Shown piece by piece: positions 1-8,488 of a stretch of DNA of 50,917 bases. The position numbers and the translations under genes were made by a program. How positions within the stretch are numbered: position 1 is the stretch's first letter; each line of letters begins with the position of its first letter. Below the pieces are notes generated by a model. The model made no database searches. It saw only the letters and a list, made by a program, of their open reading frames with translations, and was not told the origin of the DNA. Source of the stretch: Archangiaceae bacterium (GTDB lineage Bacteria > Myxococcota > Myxococcia > Myxococcales > Myxococcaceae); NCBI GenBank assembly GCA_016879935.1, contig JAACJQ010000392.1, positions 1 to 50,917 of the forward strand, read 5' to 3'.

Positions 1-2
1 CA

Positions 3-224
3 CCGCGCCGCCAGTTCGACCCGCGCTGGAACGCGACCGAGCCCACCCTCACCGCACGCTTCGACGGCTTCCTCGACGGAAACTCCGCGCCCATCTACGC
101 CCCGCGCGCGAGCATTCACCTCACCGCCACACGCAGTCAGGGCGCCTCCGGCATCACGCCACACGTCGGAGGCGGCTTCGAGCTCACCTGGAGCGAGTCC
201 TTCATCGTTCCCGTGCAGCGATAG
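3..224 (+). CDS. C-terminal end of an unrecognised protein (partial)
   Basis: An open frame enters from the left edge and ends at TAG 222-224, giving 73 residues with no internal stop. The visible part is polar, rich in Thr, Arg and Phe, and ends in alternating residues (FELTWSESFIVPVQR) that would suit a final beta strand of a surface or barrel protein, but that is only an impression. The next gene begins 9 bp later on the same strand with GGAGG between them, so the two may be co-transcribed. The family cannot be named from this fragment. Confidence 0.55.
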   Translation, partial: PRRQFDPRWNATEPTLTARFDGFLDGNSAPIYAPRASIHLTATRSQGASGITPHVGGGFELTWSESFIVPVQR

Positions 225-233
225 CGGAGGACT

Positions 234-1079
234 ATGGTCGGCCGCATGGCCTCAGACCTGATTCCCCCGGAGCTGACCCTCTCGTTCTTCGAAGAGCTCG
301 CCCGCTCGGCGGGTGGCGAGATTCGCAAGACCTTCCGCTTCAGCGGCGTCGCGGCCGAATACAAAGACGACGGCACGCCGAACCGCACGCCCGTCACCGT
401 CGCCGACAAACAGGTCAACGCGGTCGTCATTCAGAAGCTGCGCGCCCGAATGCCAAGCCCCACCTTGAGCATCACCGGCGAAGAGCAGAGCGATCAGCGC
501 CGCGGCGCCCGCTACGAGATCTTCATCGACCCCATCGACGGCACGTTCCCCTACGCGGCCGGCATTCCCGTCTCGACGTTCATGATCGCGCTCGTGACGG
601 ACAACCAGCCCCAGCTCGCCTGCATCTACGACCCGTTCGGCGATCAGCTCTTCTCGGCCCAGCGCGGCCTCGGAGCGACGCTCAACGGCAAGCGCATCTC
701 CGTCGCAACGCACACGACGTTCAGCGCGCAGACCATCATCGGCAGCGTCTGGTGGAACACGTCTCCGTTCAACGTCGGCCAGCTCGCGGGCCTGCTCCCG
801 ATCACCACGAACGCGTCGATCATCAACCTGCTCTCAATTGGCTACATGGGCGCGAAGGTCGCCTCGGGAGAATTCGCCGCCACCCTCTTCCCCGGCCACA
901 ACGCGCACGACACCGCTGCGCTCCATCTGCTCGTCGAAGAGGCCGGCGGCGTGGTGACCGACATCATGGGCAACCCGCTCGACTACTCGAAGCCGCTCAA
1001 AGGCCACATCGCGGCCAACAAGGCGCTCCACGCGCAGCTCGTCGACCTGGTGCGAAAGTTCAACCCGCCCGTGCGGTGA
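234..1079 (+). CDS. inositol monophosphatase family phosphatase
   Basis: This 281-residue protein belongs to the Mg-dependent, lithium-sensitive phosphatase fold (inositol monophosphatase, CysQ, fructose-bisphosphatase-like). Metal-binding signatures are visible in order: the VAD motif around D58, GEE at 82-84, and DPIDGT at 99-104, which is the family hallmark. Near the C terminus HDTAA (225-229) stands where the family usually has WDxAAG, followed by EEAGGVVTD. The tryptophan-to-histidine change and the missing glycine may alter the substrate pocket, so the substrate (inositol phosphate, PAP, histidinol phosphate or other) cannot be assigned. GGAGG sits only 3 bp before ATG 234. An in-frame ATG at 246 is an alternative start. 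The stop abuts the stop of the convergent gene at 1080. Confidence 0.85.
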   Translation: MVGRMASDLIPPELTLSFFEELARSAGGEIRKTFRFSGVAAEYKDDGTPNRTPVTVADKQVNAVVIQKLRARMPSPTLSITGEEQSDQRRGARYEIFIDPIDGTFPYAAGIPVSTFMIALVTDNQPQLACIYDPFGDQLFSAQRGLGATLNGKRISVATHTTFSAQTIIGSVWWNTSPFNVGQLAGLLPITTNASIINLLSIGYMGAKVASGEFAATLFPGHNAHDTAALHLLVEEAGGVVTDIMGNPLDYSKPLKGHIAANKALHAQLVDLVRKFNPPVR

Positions 1080-1307
1080 TCACCGGCAATTGCCGACTGA
1101 CGTTTCCTGACACTGCCCGGCGTCGATCATCGCGAGCGCCGCGTTCCGCGAGATTCTCGAACACACGGTCGTGCACACGCCGCAGCTGGGCCCGACGAAG
1201 CAGACCTGCTTGCCCTCGATCTCGTGCGACACCCGGCACCACACCGGGCAATCGTTGTCGCCACAGCCCGCGAAGATCAGCGCGATGACGGCGATCGCCT
1301 TCACCAC
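1080..1307 (-). CDS. small cysteine-rich putative lipoprotein
   Basis: The gene encodes about 75 residues. The N terminus has a short hydrophobic stretch ending in the lipobox-like LIFAGC, so Cys15 would be lipidated and the protein anchored in the cell envelope. The mature part is small and has about eight cysteines in a short span, suggesting disulfide stabilisation or metal binding. Tandem GTG codons serve as starts (1307 or 1304). The first overlaps the end of the HAD hydrolase gene by 7 bp, which points to translational coupling. Its stop meets the stop of the convergent phosphatase gene in the palindrome TGATCA (1077-1082). I do not recognise a family. Confidence 0.6.
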   Translation of the reverse strand: MVKAIAVIALIFAGCGDNDCPVWCRVSHEIEGKQVCFVGPSCGVCTTVCSRISRNAALAMIDAGQCQETSVGNCR

Positions 1308-2032
1308 GCGAAGTGCGGAATCGAGATGACGCGATCACTGAGCGTCACCGGCCGGCCCGAGTGATCCGTCGCCAGGTGCACCGGCAGACAGCTCGGGAAC
1401 CGCGTCGCGTAGTCGTTCACGTGGGTCGGCTCGTTGTCGAACGCCGCGAGCACCGGGCCCATCTCTTCGAGCAACTGGTGGGCGACGCGCTTGTACGCAT
1501 CATCGCTCTCACGCAGCGTCGGCTTCATCATCAGCGCCACCGTGCCGCCGGGAACGGGCATGCCACAGCGGGCCATGGCCTCGATCGATCCCGCGCGCAT
1601 CTCTTCATGCCGGCCGGTCACGTAGACGAGCTTCGCGCCGGTCTTCACGCACGCGTTCAAGAACCGCGGAGCCCCGACGATCTCGATGTCGTCCTTGCAG
1701 TACGGGCTCGTGAAGAAGCGCGCTCCCCAGAAGTTCTTCAGGTCGCGGTGAATCGACTCCGCGTCGGCCTCGCTCACGCCCACGGCCGTGCACGCGTGCT
1801 TCAGGTCCCACCCGTTGGTGAAGTGGAACTGCTGCACCTTCGTGAGCGCCGGCAGGTTCTTCTGCGCGCCGTACTCCCGCACGATGCGCGCCTGACGCGG
1901 CCGGTTGTCGAACACCGTCGAGTCGAGATCGAACACCAGCACGCCCTTGCCCTGCGATTGAGCGGCGAGCTCGAGCGTGCGCTCGAGGGTCTTGTGCCAG
2001 TCGACGGCGATGCGGTGCGCGAACTCGTTCAT
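1301..2032 (-). CDS. HAD superfamily hydrolase
   Basis: This 243-residue protein has HAD motif I as VFDLDST with the nucleophile Asp35 and the second Asp37. A YVTGRHE segment follows, with the Thr expected of motif II, and then a FDNEPTHVNDY segment that fits the acidic motif III. There is no signal peptide, so it is probably a cytoplasmic phosphatase or phosphotransferase. The insert between motifs I and II (about 90 residues) would form the cap domain. The substrate is unknown. The gene overlaps the downstream small lipoprotein gene by 7 bp, so the two are probably co-expressed. The ATG at 2032 lacks a strong ribosome binding site. Confidence 0.8.
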   Translation of the reverse strand: MNEFAHRIAVDWHKTLERTLELAAQSQGKGVLVFDLDSTVFDNRPRQARIVREYGAQKNLPALTKVQQFHFTNGWDLKHACTAVGVSEADAESIHRDLKNFWGARFFTSPYCKDDIEIVGAPRFLNACVKTGAKLVYVTGRHEEMRAGSIEAMARCGMPVPGGTVALMMKPTLRESDDAYKRVAHQLLEEMGPVLAAFDNEPTHVNDYATRFPSCLPVHLATDHSGRPVTLSDRVISIPHFAW

Positions 2033-2093
2033 GGGGGCGCGGCGCTTAACTCAATCGGATCTGCCGCGCTACGGGCCACCACGGTGCTCTGCG

Positions 2094-2936
2094 TCAGGTC
2101 TCGACCTGGCCCGTCAGCAGGCCCGCGAGCTCGCCCGTCTTCGTCTTGCCGACGATGAACGTCGAGATGCTGATCTCTCCGAAGCGGTACACCTGAAGGT
2201 CGGTGAGGTTCGCGTTGAGCGCCGCCTTGAGCTGGCTGAAGCGCTGCCCCATCGCGATGGAGTCGGGATCGTTCGGGTCGACGTTGTTGATGATGCGATC
2301 GAGGAACGCGTTGCCGTCGCTCTGCTCGACGTGGGTCTTGCCCGCGAGCGCGACCTCCGACGGGTCGACGTACATCACGCTGGGCATCAAGGCGTCGTGC
2401 TGCGCGCCGAGCTGCGCGCGAATGACGTCAGCCGTGATCGGCCCAGTCAGCGCCGTGCCCTTGAGGAACTTGAAGCTCGCGTCGGTCTCGCTCGGCATCC
2501 ACAGATTCGCCGTGGCGGTCTCGAGCGCCGCCTGCACCTGCGGCAACACGCTCGGGCCAACCGGAGTCGTTCCCGGAGCCGGCTTGCCCCGCAGCATGAA
2601 GAAGTCTTCGACGAGATCGGCCGGCAGCTTCGCGCCGTCGGCCAGCGAGAGCCGCTTGTCGGGGCCGGCCGCCTGCTCCGCCGCACGCTGCGCGTAGGCC
2701 GACATCTCTTTCGTGATCACCTCGACGCTCACCGACTTCTTGCCGGTCGTCTGCAGGTAGTTCACCGCGTTGTCCGCGAACGCCTTCTCAGGGCCCGTCG
2801 AGGCCGCGAGCTTCTTCGCCTCGTTCAGCGTCAGGCGCCCATCTTTCCCTGCGGCCTTCTTCACGGCCTCCTTGAAGTCGGCGGTCCAGGTCTCGGTGAA
2901 CGTGCGAACGGTGGGCGTGTTGGGAATGCGAGGCAT
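2094..2936 (-). CDS. unrecognised protein with two EF-hand-like segments
   Basis: This is a soluble-looking protein of 280 residues without a signal peptide. Two segments near the N terminus resemble each other: AAGKDGRLTLNEAKKL (about residues 23-38) and AAGPDKRLSLADGAKL about 70 residues later. Both look like EF-hand-type acidic loops followed by a helix, though neither has a complete canonical 12-residue calcium loop. The remainder shows no motif I can name. I chose ATG 2936 (MPRIPN), because the longer frame would need a TTG start at 2963. The gene is 61 bp upstream of the HAD hydrolase gene on the same strand. Function unknown. Confidence 0.6.
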   Translation of the reverse strand: MPRIPNTPTVRTFTETWTADFKEAVKKAAGKDGRLTLNEAKKLAASTGPEKAFADNAVNYLQTTGKKSVSVEVITKEMSAYAQRAAEQAAGPDKRLSLADGAKLPADLVEDFFMLRGKPAPGTTPVGPSVLPQVQAALETATANLWMPSETDASFKFLKGTALTGPITADVIRAQLGAQHDALMPSVMYVDPSEVALAGKTHVEQSDGNAFLDRIINNVDPNDPDSIAMGQRFSQLKAALNANLTDLQVYRFGEISISTFIVGKTKTGELAGLLTGQVET

Positions 2937-2992
2937 GCACCATTGTCGACGAAGATGTCGCAAGGTTGCCTACATGCAGACAACCCGTCTTT

Positions 2993-4588
2993 TCAGGGCA
3001 TTACATGCGTCGGACGCGCGGCGATGGGCGGAATCGACGGCACCATCACCTTCGAGCCCGACGTCGAGATCTCGCTCATGCGCTTGATGCCGTTTCGATC
3101 GAGCACGAGGCGAACGAGCTTCACGGTCGTGTGCTGGTGTTTGCCGTCATCGACCGAGAACCGGAACGCGACGTCGACGCGATAGGCCTTCGAGGCGCGC
3201 AGCTTCTCGACCGAGAAGTCCTCGAGGTCGACGTAGTCGAGCGTGTAGTCGGGGTCGTCCATGTCGTGGAGCATGCGATCGACGTTCACGCGAATGATGT
3301 CGGTCACGCCCGAGACGATGCCGTCGGCGATGCGCGGCAGCATCTCTGACTCGAGGACGATCTTCTTCCGATACCGAATCACGCTCTCGGGCAGCTCGCC
3401 CTGCGCGGCGGTGATCAGATCGTCTTGCGCGCGGAGCTTCTGCACTTCGGGGTCGACCTGCGGCGCGAAGTCGATCTTCTCGCGACAGATGCCGACGTCG
3501 TCGTGCGTGACGGGGTCGAGAATGCGCGTCTCGCGCTCGTAGAGGTACTTGCCGGCGTAGCTCGCAGCGAGGCGGCGAAGGCCTTCCTTGATGCGATCCT
3601 TCAGCATGTAGCCGATGACGGCGATGACGAAGAAGTTGAACGACACCTGCGGGTACCGGTTCTGCGCGAACAGACCGACGCCGAGCGCGAACGCCATGGC
3701 GAGACCGGCCGCGAGCGCGAACAACACCTCTTCCCACGCCTTCCTCGGGCTCGAGCGCTGCACCTCGAGGAAGAGAATGTTCATGCAGAACTTCTTCAGG
3801 AAGCCGATGCGGTGCGTGTACTCCTCGTTGTCGGAGTCGGGCGCGATCACCGACGCGTAGCCGCGCTGCTTGCGGTAGCTCTCGTCGGAGATCACCACGT
3901 CCATCATCTCGCGGCGCAGGTCCGAATAGACGCCCGTGCGCGGCATCGCGTCCATCTGCACGACGATGCGGCGGAAGAAGTGCTCGACCAGCAGCGAGAG
4001 GTACTCGTCGACGAGCCGCAACGACGCGAGCGACTTGTCGGTGAGCGTGTACTTCTCGGCCAGCACCGCCGTCGTGGTGCGAAACCGCTGCAGGATCTTC
4101 TGGGTCGCGTCGATGGAGCGCCGCCCCAACCGCTGCAGCTCTTCACCCGCGATGGCCTCGGTGCCCGCCGAGAGCCGGCCGCAGTGGTCCTTCATGCCCT
4201 TCGAGAACCGCCGCAGCGCGCCGCGCAGCACGCAGCCCAGCATCTTCGCGTCGTAGACGACCTCACGCTCGGGTCCGAGCACGCCGAACGTCACGCGCTG
4301 CTCGAGCTGCACGAGCGGTGAGTGATCGCCCGTCAGCAGCTCCTCGAACGAGAGCACCGGCGTCTTGAAGCGAACGTAGTTGTGCAGGTCGGCGTAGAAG
4401 TCTTCGCGCGGGTAGGTGTCTGGCGTGATGTTGAGCGCGCGAGGGACGAAGAAGGTCGCCTCGACCAGGTACTCGCTCTCATCGTCAGTGCCGCTGGGCT
4501 GGTATTCGAGCTTCAGCTCGAACTGCTTGCGGTCATGAATGTCGAGCTTGGTCTCGAAGAGCTCTCGACTGCTTCCGTCGTCTGCCAC
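2993..4588 (-). CDS. unrecognised membrane protein with a central transmembrane hairpin
   Basis: The 531-residue protein starts at GTG 4588. It has a large hydrophilic N-terminal region (about 1-280), two adjacent hydrophobic helices at about 290-335 (an Ala/Leu/Phe-rich segment and a VSFNFFVIAVIGYML segment), and a hydrophilic C-terminal region of about 190 residues. A single hairpin would place both large domains on the same side of the membrane, presumably the cytoplasm since there is no signal peptide. The N-terminal domain is charged and contains regularly spaced Arg/Glu. No catalytic motif is evident. The gene is 56 bp upstream of the EF-hand-like gene on the same strand and diverges from the transporter gene at 4731. 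It could be a conserved myxobacterial family, but I cannot name it. Confidence 0.65.
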   Translation of the reverse strand: MADDGSSRELFETKLDIHDRKQFELKLEYQPSGTDDESEYLVEATFFVPRALNITPDTYPREDFYADLHNYVRFKTPVLSFEELLTGDHSPLVQLEQRVTFGVLGPEREVVYDAKMLGCVLRGALRRFSKGMKDHCGRLSAGTEAIAGEELQRLGRRSIDATQKILQRFRTTTAVLAEKYTLTDKSLASLRLVDEYLSLLVEHFFRRIVVQMDAMPRTGVYSDLRREMMDVVISDESYRKQRGYASVIAPDSDNEEYTHRIGFLKKFCMNILFLEVQRSSPRKAWEEVLFALAAGLAMAFALGVGLFAQNRYPQVSFNFFVIAVIGYMLKDRIKEGLRRLAASYAGKYLYERETRILDPVTHDDVGICREKIDFAPQVDPEVQKLRAQDDLITAAQGELPESVIRYRKKIVLESEMLPRIADGIVSGVTDIIRVNVDRMLHDMDDPDYTLDYVDLEDFSVEKLRASKAYRVDVAFRFSVDDGKHQHTTVKLVRLVLDRNGIKRMSEISTSGSKVMVPSIPPIAARPTHVMP

Positions 4589-4730
4589 GTTGGTGAACTC
4601 TACGTGACAGCCGTGTGACGCACAACTCGACGAACCAACGAATTCGGGGGGCTAGCGTGACACCAGCCGTTCGTTGACGCCTTTGGAGGCGTGTGAGACG
4701 AGCGCCCCGCTTTCCCGAGGGGACGTGCCC

Positions 4731-6323
4731 ATGCCCGGCTGGCTGTCGAACCTGGTTCCGATCGTGCTCCTGCTCGGAGTGATCGCGCTCGTGCTGTGGC
4801 GGTTGCCCAAGGTCGATCTCGGGCACTCCGAAGCCTTCAAGGTGCGCCGCTTCTGGAACTGGTTTCCCCTCGGGCTGACCTACGCGTTCCTCTACTTCGG
4901 CCGGTACAACGTCAACGCCCTCACCTCGGCGCTCGGCTCGAAGACCGACAACAAGGCGTTCGGCATCATCTTCGCGGCCGGCACGCTCGTGTACGGCATC
5001 TCGTTCGTCATCAACGGGCCGCTCACCGACAAGCTCGGAGGCCGCTTCACCACGCTGCTCTCGGCCGGCGGCGCGGCGGTCTCGAACCTGCTGATGGCCG
5101 GCCTCGTGTACCTGAACGTGGCGCAGGGCGTGGTGCCTCCAGGCGGCCTCGTGCTGTGGCTCGCGATTCTCTACAGCCTCGACATGTACTTTCAGAGCTT
5201 CGGCGCGGTCTCGATCGTCAAGGTCAACGCGGCGTGGTTCCACGTGCGCGAGCGCGGCGTGCAAGGCGGCGTGTTCGGCATTCTGATCTCGCTGGGTATC
5301 TACTTTGGCTACGACTGGAGCCGCGCGATCGCCAAGGGCATGCCCACCTCGCCGTGGATGGTGGCGTTGATTCCCGGGCTCGTGCTGCTCGGCGCGACGA
5401 TTCTCTCGTTCTTCACCGTGCAGGACTCGCCGGGCGACGCGGGCCACAAGGACTTCGACGTCGGAGACGGCGCCGCGGCCGACCCGACGAATCAGCTCTC
5501 GGCGCCCGCGCGTGAAGAGGCCTCGCAGGTGCTCCTGCTCGTGCTGCTCGCGCTGGTGTGGTTCGCCGTGAGCCAGGGCGCAGGGCTGTTCGGCGTGACG
5601 TGGGTGCCGGCGACGCTCGGCGCCTTCGCGGTGGCCGCCGTCGCGGGCTTCTTCCTGCTGCCCGTCACCCAGCGCGCGGCGGGCACCGACGTCGTCGCCG
5701 TCTTCGTGCGCATGCTCTCGAACCCGGTGATCATGATCATCGTCGCCATCGAGTTCTGCACCGGCTTCCTGCGAAACGGCGTGATGTCGTGGTACCCGAA
5801 GTTCTCGGAGTCGGTCTCGCTCTCGAACGACTTCGTCTCGAAGAACTGGGGCCTGCTGCTCTGCTGCTTCGGCATCGTCGGCGGCATGATGGCCGGCGTC
5901 ATCTCGGACAAGGTCTTCCACTCCCGCCGCGGGCCCGTCGCGTCGGTGCTCTACGGCGGCATCACGCTCGGTGCGTTCGCGATGTACGCGCTGATCGGCT
6001 CTCCGCTCGTCGGCTGGGTGCTGGTGTTCATGGCGCTCAACTACGTCGGCGTGCACGGCATGCTCTCGGGCACGGCCAGCGCAGACTTCGGCGGCCGCAA
6101 GAACACCGGCGTCGCGGTCGGCATCATCGACGGCTTCGTCTACCTGGGCACGGGTCTGCAATCGCTGCTCGTCGGCTTTCTGCTGCCCGAAGGTGACCTC
6201 GCGAAGATTCCTGCGAACTGGATCAACTGGCCACGCGCGATGGTGCCGATGGCCGTGATTGGCCTCATCCTCTGCACGCGCGTGTGGAACGCGAAGCCGA
6301 AGGCCGGCGCTGCTGCGCATTGA
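4731..6323 (+). CDS. MFS transporter, organophosphate:phosphate antiporter-like (GlpT/UhpC type)
   Basis: This 530-residue polytopic membrane protein has about a dozen hydrophobic segments and an extra N-terminal helix (residues 1-22). The segment LTYAFLYFGRYNVNALTSAL matches the first core helix of the organophosphate:phosphate antiporter family, whose conserved Arg binds the phosphate group. An MFS loop follows as TDKLGGRFTT. Members exchange glycerol-3-phosphate, hexose phosphates or phosphoglycerate for inorganic phosphate across the inner membrane, or act as sensors (UhpC). The actual substrate is unknown. I chose ATG 4731 because GAGGGG lies 8 bp upstream. A hydrophilic, less conserved linker sits in the middle (about 235-270). 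The stop overlaps the start of the next gene as TGATG. Confidence 0.82.
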   Translation: MPGWLSNLVPIVLLLGVIALVLWRLPKVDLGHSEAFKVRRFWNWFPLGLTYAFLYFGRYNVNALTSALGSKTDNKAFGIIFAAGTLVYGISFVINGPLTDKLGGRFTTLLSAGGAAVSNLLMAGLVYLNVAQGVVPPGGLVLWLAILYSLDMYFQSFGAVSIVKVNAAWFHVRERGVQGGVFGILISLGIYFGYDWSRAIAKGMPTSPWMVALIPGLVLLGATILSFFTVQDSPGDAGHKDFDVGDGAAADPTNQLSAPAREEASQVLLLVLLALVWFAVSQGAGLFGVTWVPATLGAFAVAAVAGFFLLPVTQRAAGTDVVAVFVRMLSNPVIMIIVAIEFCTGFLRNGVMSWYPKFSESVSLSNDFVSKNWGLLLCCFGIVGGMMAGVISDKVFHSRRGPVASVLYGGITLGAFAMYALIGSPLVGWVLVFMALNYVGVHGMLSGTASADFGGRKNTGVAVGIIDGFVYLGTGLQSLLVGFLLPEGDLAKIPANWINWPRAMVPMAVIGLILCTRVWNAKPKAGAAAH

Positions 6324-6817
6324 TGAGAGCCGCGTGCTGGCTGCTGTTCCTGCCGGCCTGCGTGATGCGCGGTGTCTTGCCAGTCGAAGGGAGCGCTCGC
6401 GCGAAGGTCGGTGACGACGTTCCCCGGACCGTTCGGTGTGAGACAGGCTCGGTCCCCATCGAGCTCGAGAACTGGCGCGCGGCGGTCGAACGATCGGGCG
6501 CTGCCCACGTGCTCGTCGACTCGGCCACGCTGACGTGCCGCACCGTCGTCGTCGGTGTTCAGCCCGTCGTCGTCGGCAGCAACACGCCGTCGATCATCAC
6601 GCTGCAGCAGACCGAGCTCGAGCTTCGGGTGGAGCTGCGCTGGCAGCTGGAGCGCGCCTGCGTTCGCGAGCGCTGGCTCGGCGTGTCGCGCTGGCGGGTG
6701 ACTCGAGAAGACGATCTCGTCGAGCTCGGCGCGCAGGTCTGGGCGGCGCTGCGGGAAGCGGCCGCGAACGCCCAGCTCGACTCGCAGGCGCGGCTCCCAT
6801 GCCCCTCGCCGCTCTGA
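6323..6817 (+). CDS. putative lipoprotein coupled to the transporter gene
   Basis: The 164-residue protein has an N-terminal hydrophobic stretch ending in LLFLPAC, consistent with a lipobox and lipidation at Cys13. The mature protein is Val/Arg/Glu-rich with an alternating pattern (for example LELRVELRWQLERACV) that suggests beta strands, and it ends with a helix-like Ala-rich tail. ATG 6323-6325 overlaps the transporter stop (TGATG), so translation is probably coupled. That makes a periplasmic or outer-membrane partner role possible, but this is inference. No named family is recognised. Confidence 0.6.
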   Translation: MRAACWLLFLPACVMRGVLPVEGSARAKVGDDVPRTVRCETGSVPIELENWRAAVERSGAAHVLVDSATLTCRTVVVGVQPVVVGSNTPSIITLQQTELELRVELRWQLERACVRERWLGVSRWRVTREDDLVELGAQVWAALREAAANAQLDSQARLPCPSPL

Positions 6818-6850
6818 CGAGGGCAACGCCCCACGCCGATTCGGCCCCGA

Positions 6851-6862
6851 TTGAAATTTCAA
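6851..6862. promoter_or_regulatory. perfect 12-bp palindrome upstream of the iron-sulfur repair gene
   Basis: TTGAAATTTCAA is a perfect inverted repeat in an otherwise GC-rich 143-bp gap, about 100 bp before ATG 6961. It is immediately followed by another palindrome, AACGCGTT (6861-6868). The site is a candidate operator for a dimeric regulator. It does not match the FNR/DNR half-site arrangement (TTGAT-N4-ATCAA). Confidence 0.35.
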
Positions 6863-6960
6863 CGCGTTATTTGCCCGCAAACAGATGGAGCTTGATCGTC
6901 CTCAAAGCGGGCGGTTCGCTTGCCGGGCGACACTCCCGTCACCTTCAGCAAGGACCTCCC

Positions 6961-7668
6961 ATGACCGTCGAGCTGCAAACGCGAGTCTTCGACCGTAACG
7001 AGCCAGTGGCAGACCTCGTGCTCGAGCACTCGGCCATCGCGCCGGTGCTGAGGCGGCATCACATCGACTTCAGCATTCGCGGCAACCTCACCCTCGAGCA
7101 GCTCTGCGAGCTCAACGGCATTCCGGTCGAGGTGGTGATCTCCGATCTCGAGCAGGCCGTGAAGAAGCCCGACCTGCACCCGATCACCGATCCGCGCGCG
7201 ATGTCTCCGGCGGCGCTCATGTTCTACATCGTGTCGCGTCACCACGCGTACCTGCGCGACGTACTGTCGATCTCTGCTGGCCTGGCCCTGAAGGTCGAAC
7301 GCGTTCACGAAGGCCGCAACGCGCCGCTCAAGCGCATTCGCGAAGTGGTGCACGAGCTGCGCAGCCTGCTCGAGCCGCACATCGAGCACGAAGAGGTCGT
7401 GCTCTTCCCATCACTGCTCGAGAACTCGTTGTCGCCCGAAGAGCTGGTGCGCGAATCGAAGGCGTCGAAAGAAGATCACGAGCGCACCTCGAACCTGTTC
7501 TCCGAGCTGCGGCGCCTCACGAACGACTACACGCCGCCCGAGTGGGCCTGCTCGTCGACCCGTGGCCTGTTCCATCAGCTCGAAGGCCTCGAAGCCGACA
7601 CCCTCGAGCACGTACACCTCGAGAACTTCGTGCTCTTCCCGCGTCTGGCCGCACTGCGACGCACCTGA
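6961..7668 (+). CDS. hemerythrin-domain protein, iron-sulfur cluster repair (RIC/ScdA-like)
   Basis: This 235-residue protein has the two-part layout of the repair-of-iron-centres family (YtfE/ScdA), which restores Fe-S clusters damaged by nitric oxide or oxidants. Residues 8-70 form the ScdA N-terminal helical domain. Residues 85-235 are a four-helix hemerythrin domain with likely di-iron ligands H95, H140, E144, H173, H217/H219 and E221 in the expected HxxxE-type spacing. In typical members the N-terminal domain carries a Cys-Cys-Gly-Gly motif. Here that position reads DFSIRGN (36-42), with only Cys49 nearby. ATG 6961 follows AAGGACC. The upstream gap holds a perfect palindrome. Cytoplasmic; family assignment is firm, repair activity less so. 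Confidence 0.82.
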   Translation: MTVELQTRVFDRNEPVADLVLEHSAIAPVLRRHHIDFSIRGNLTLEQLCELNGIPVEVVISDLEQAVKKPDLHPITDPRAMSPAALMFYIVSRHHAYLRDVLSISAGLALKVERVHEGRNAPLKRIREVVHELRSLLEPHIEHEEVVLFPSLLENSLSPEELVRESKASKEDHERTSNLFSELRRLTNDYTPPEWACSSTRGLFHQLEGLEADTLEHVHLENFVLFPRLAALRRT

Positions 7669-7696
7669 TGAACGTCAAATCGGGCATGATGGGCCC

Positions 7697-8488
7697 ATGA
7701 TGTCGCGTTGGGCCGTGCTCCTCTTCGTCGTCGCTTCGGTGACTGCCCGCGCAGACCCGCGCTCAGACTTCACGACCCTGTCTGAGACCGAGCGCCGCGA
7801 GGTGGTGAAGGCCACCGCACGCGAAGAGCTCGAGCGGATCATGAAAGAGACGCCGCAGTCGAAGCTGCTGGCGATGGGTCAGCGCATCATCTCGAGCGTC
7901 AACACCTACTCGTACCGCATGCAGAAGCAGGAGCGCGTGAAGGGCGAGCTGTTGCCGCAGCAGATCATCGACGTCTACGTGCGCGAGGCGCCGTTCGCCG
8001 TGCGGCTGCACTACGTCAAGGGGCCCGGGGCGGGACGAAAGCTGGTCTTCAACCCCTCGGTACGCGCCGAGGAGTTTCGGGTGAAGGAAGCCGGCTTTCT
8101 CTCGGTGGCCGGCGCGATCTGGCTGAACGTCGACAGCTCGTTCGCCAAGTCAGACAGCAACCACACCGTTCGCGAAGCCGGCATCGGCCCGCTCGTGGGG
8201 CGCCTCGTTCGTGACACCGAACGCTCGAAGCCGCTGGGTGGCTTCACGATGGTGCCCGAGGGGTGGAACGAAAAGGGCGAGTACTGCGCCTCGTACCTGT
8301 CGCCTCCGGCTTCACCACCGTTCGACTACGCCAGAACTCGCATCTGCACCGATCTGCTCTCGGGCGTGCCCATGCAGGTCGACGGTTACGGCACGAAGGG
8401 CGAGCTGCTCGAGATGTGGCACTTCTCGGACTTCAAGCCCGACACCTTCCCGAACGAGTTCTTCGACCCCGACAAGGCGCGGTTCTAG
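7697..8488 (+). CDS. exported DUF1571-like protein
   Basis: The 263-residue protein has a cleavable signal peptide (residues 1-18, ending TARA) and a mature domain resembling DUF1571, a periplasmic or outer-membrane-associated family related in fold to LolA/LolB-like proteins. Landmarks are the SYSYRMQKQERVKGEL-like segment, then VREAPFAVRLHYV, and a C-terminal WHFSDFKPD segment. These features are known from the family; its biochemical role is not. Two adjacent ATG codons (7697, 7700) can serve as start. The stop overlaps the stop of the convergent gene by 4 bp, leaving no room for a separate terminator. Confidence 0.65.
   Translation: MMSRWAVLLFVVASVTARADPRSDFTTLSETERREVVKATAREELERIMKETPQSKLLAMGQRIISSVNTYSYRMQKQERVKGELLPQQIIDVYVREAPFAVRLHYVKGPGAGRKLVFNPSVRAEEFRVKEAGFLSVAGAIWLNVDSSFAKSDSNHTVREAGIGPLVGRLVRDTERSKPLGGFTMVPEGWNEKGEYCASYLSPPASPPFDYARTRICTDLLSGVPMQVDGYGTKGELLEMWHFSDFKPDTFPNEFFDPDKARF

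Noticed and set aside
4636-4676. Inverted 7-base arms CAACGAA and TTCGTTG between divergent genes
   Set aside because: The 27-bp separation and short arms make chance likely; no clear hairpin or operator form.
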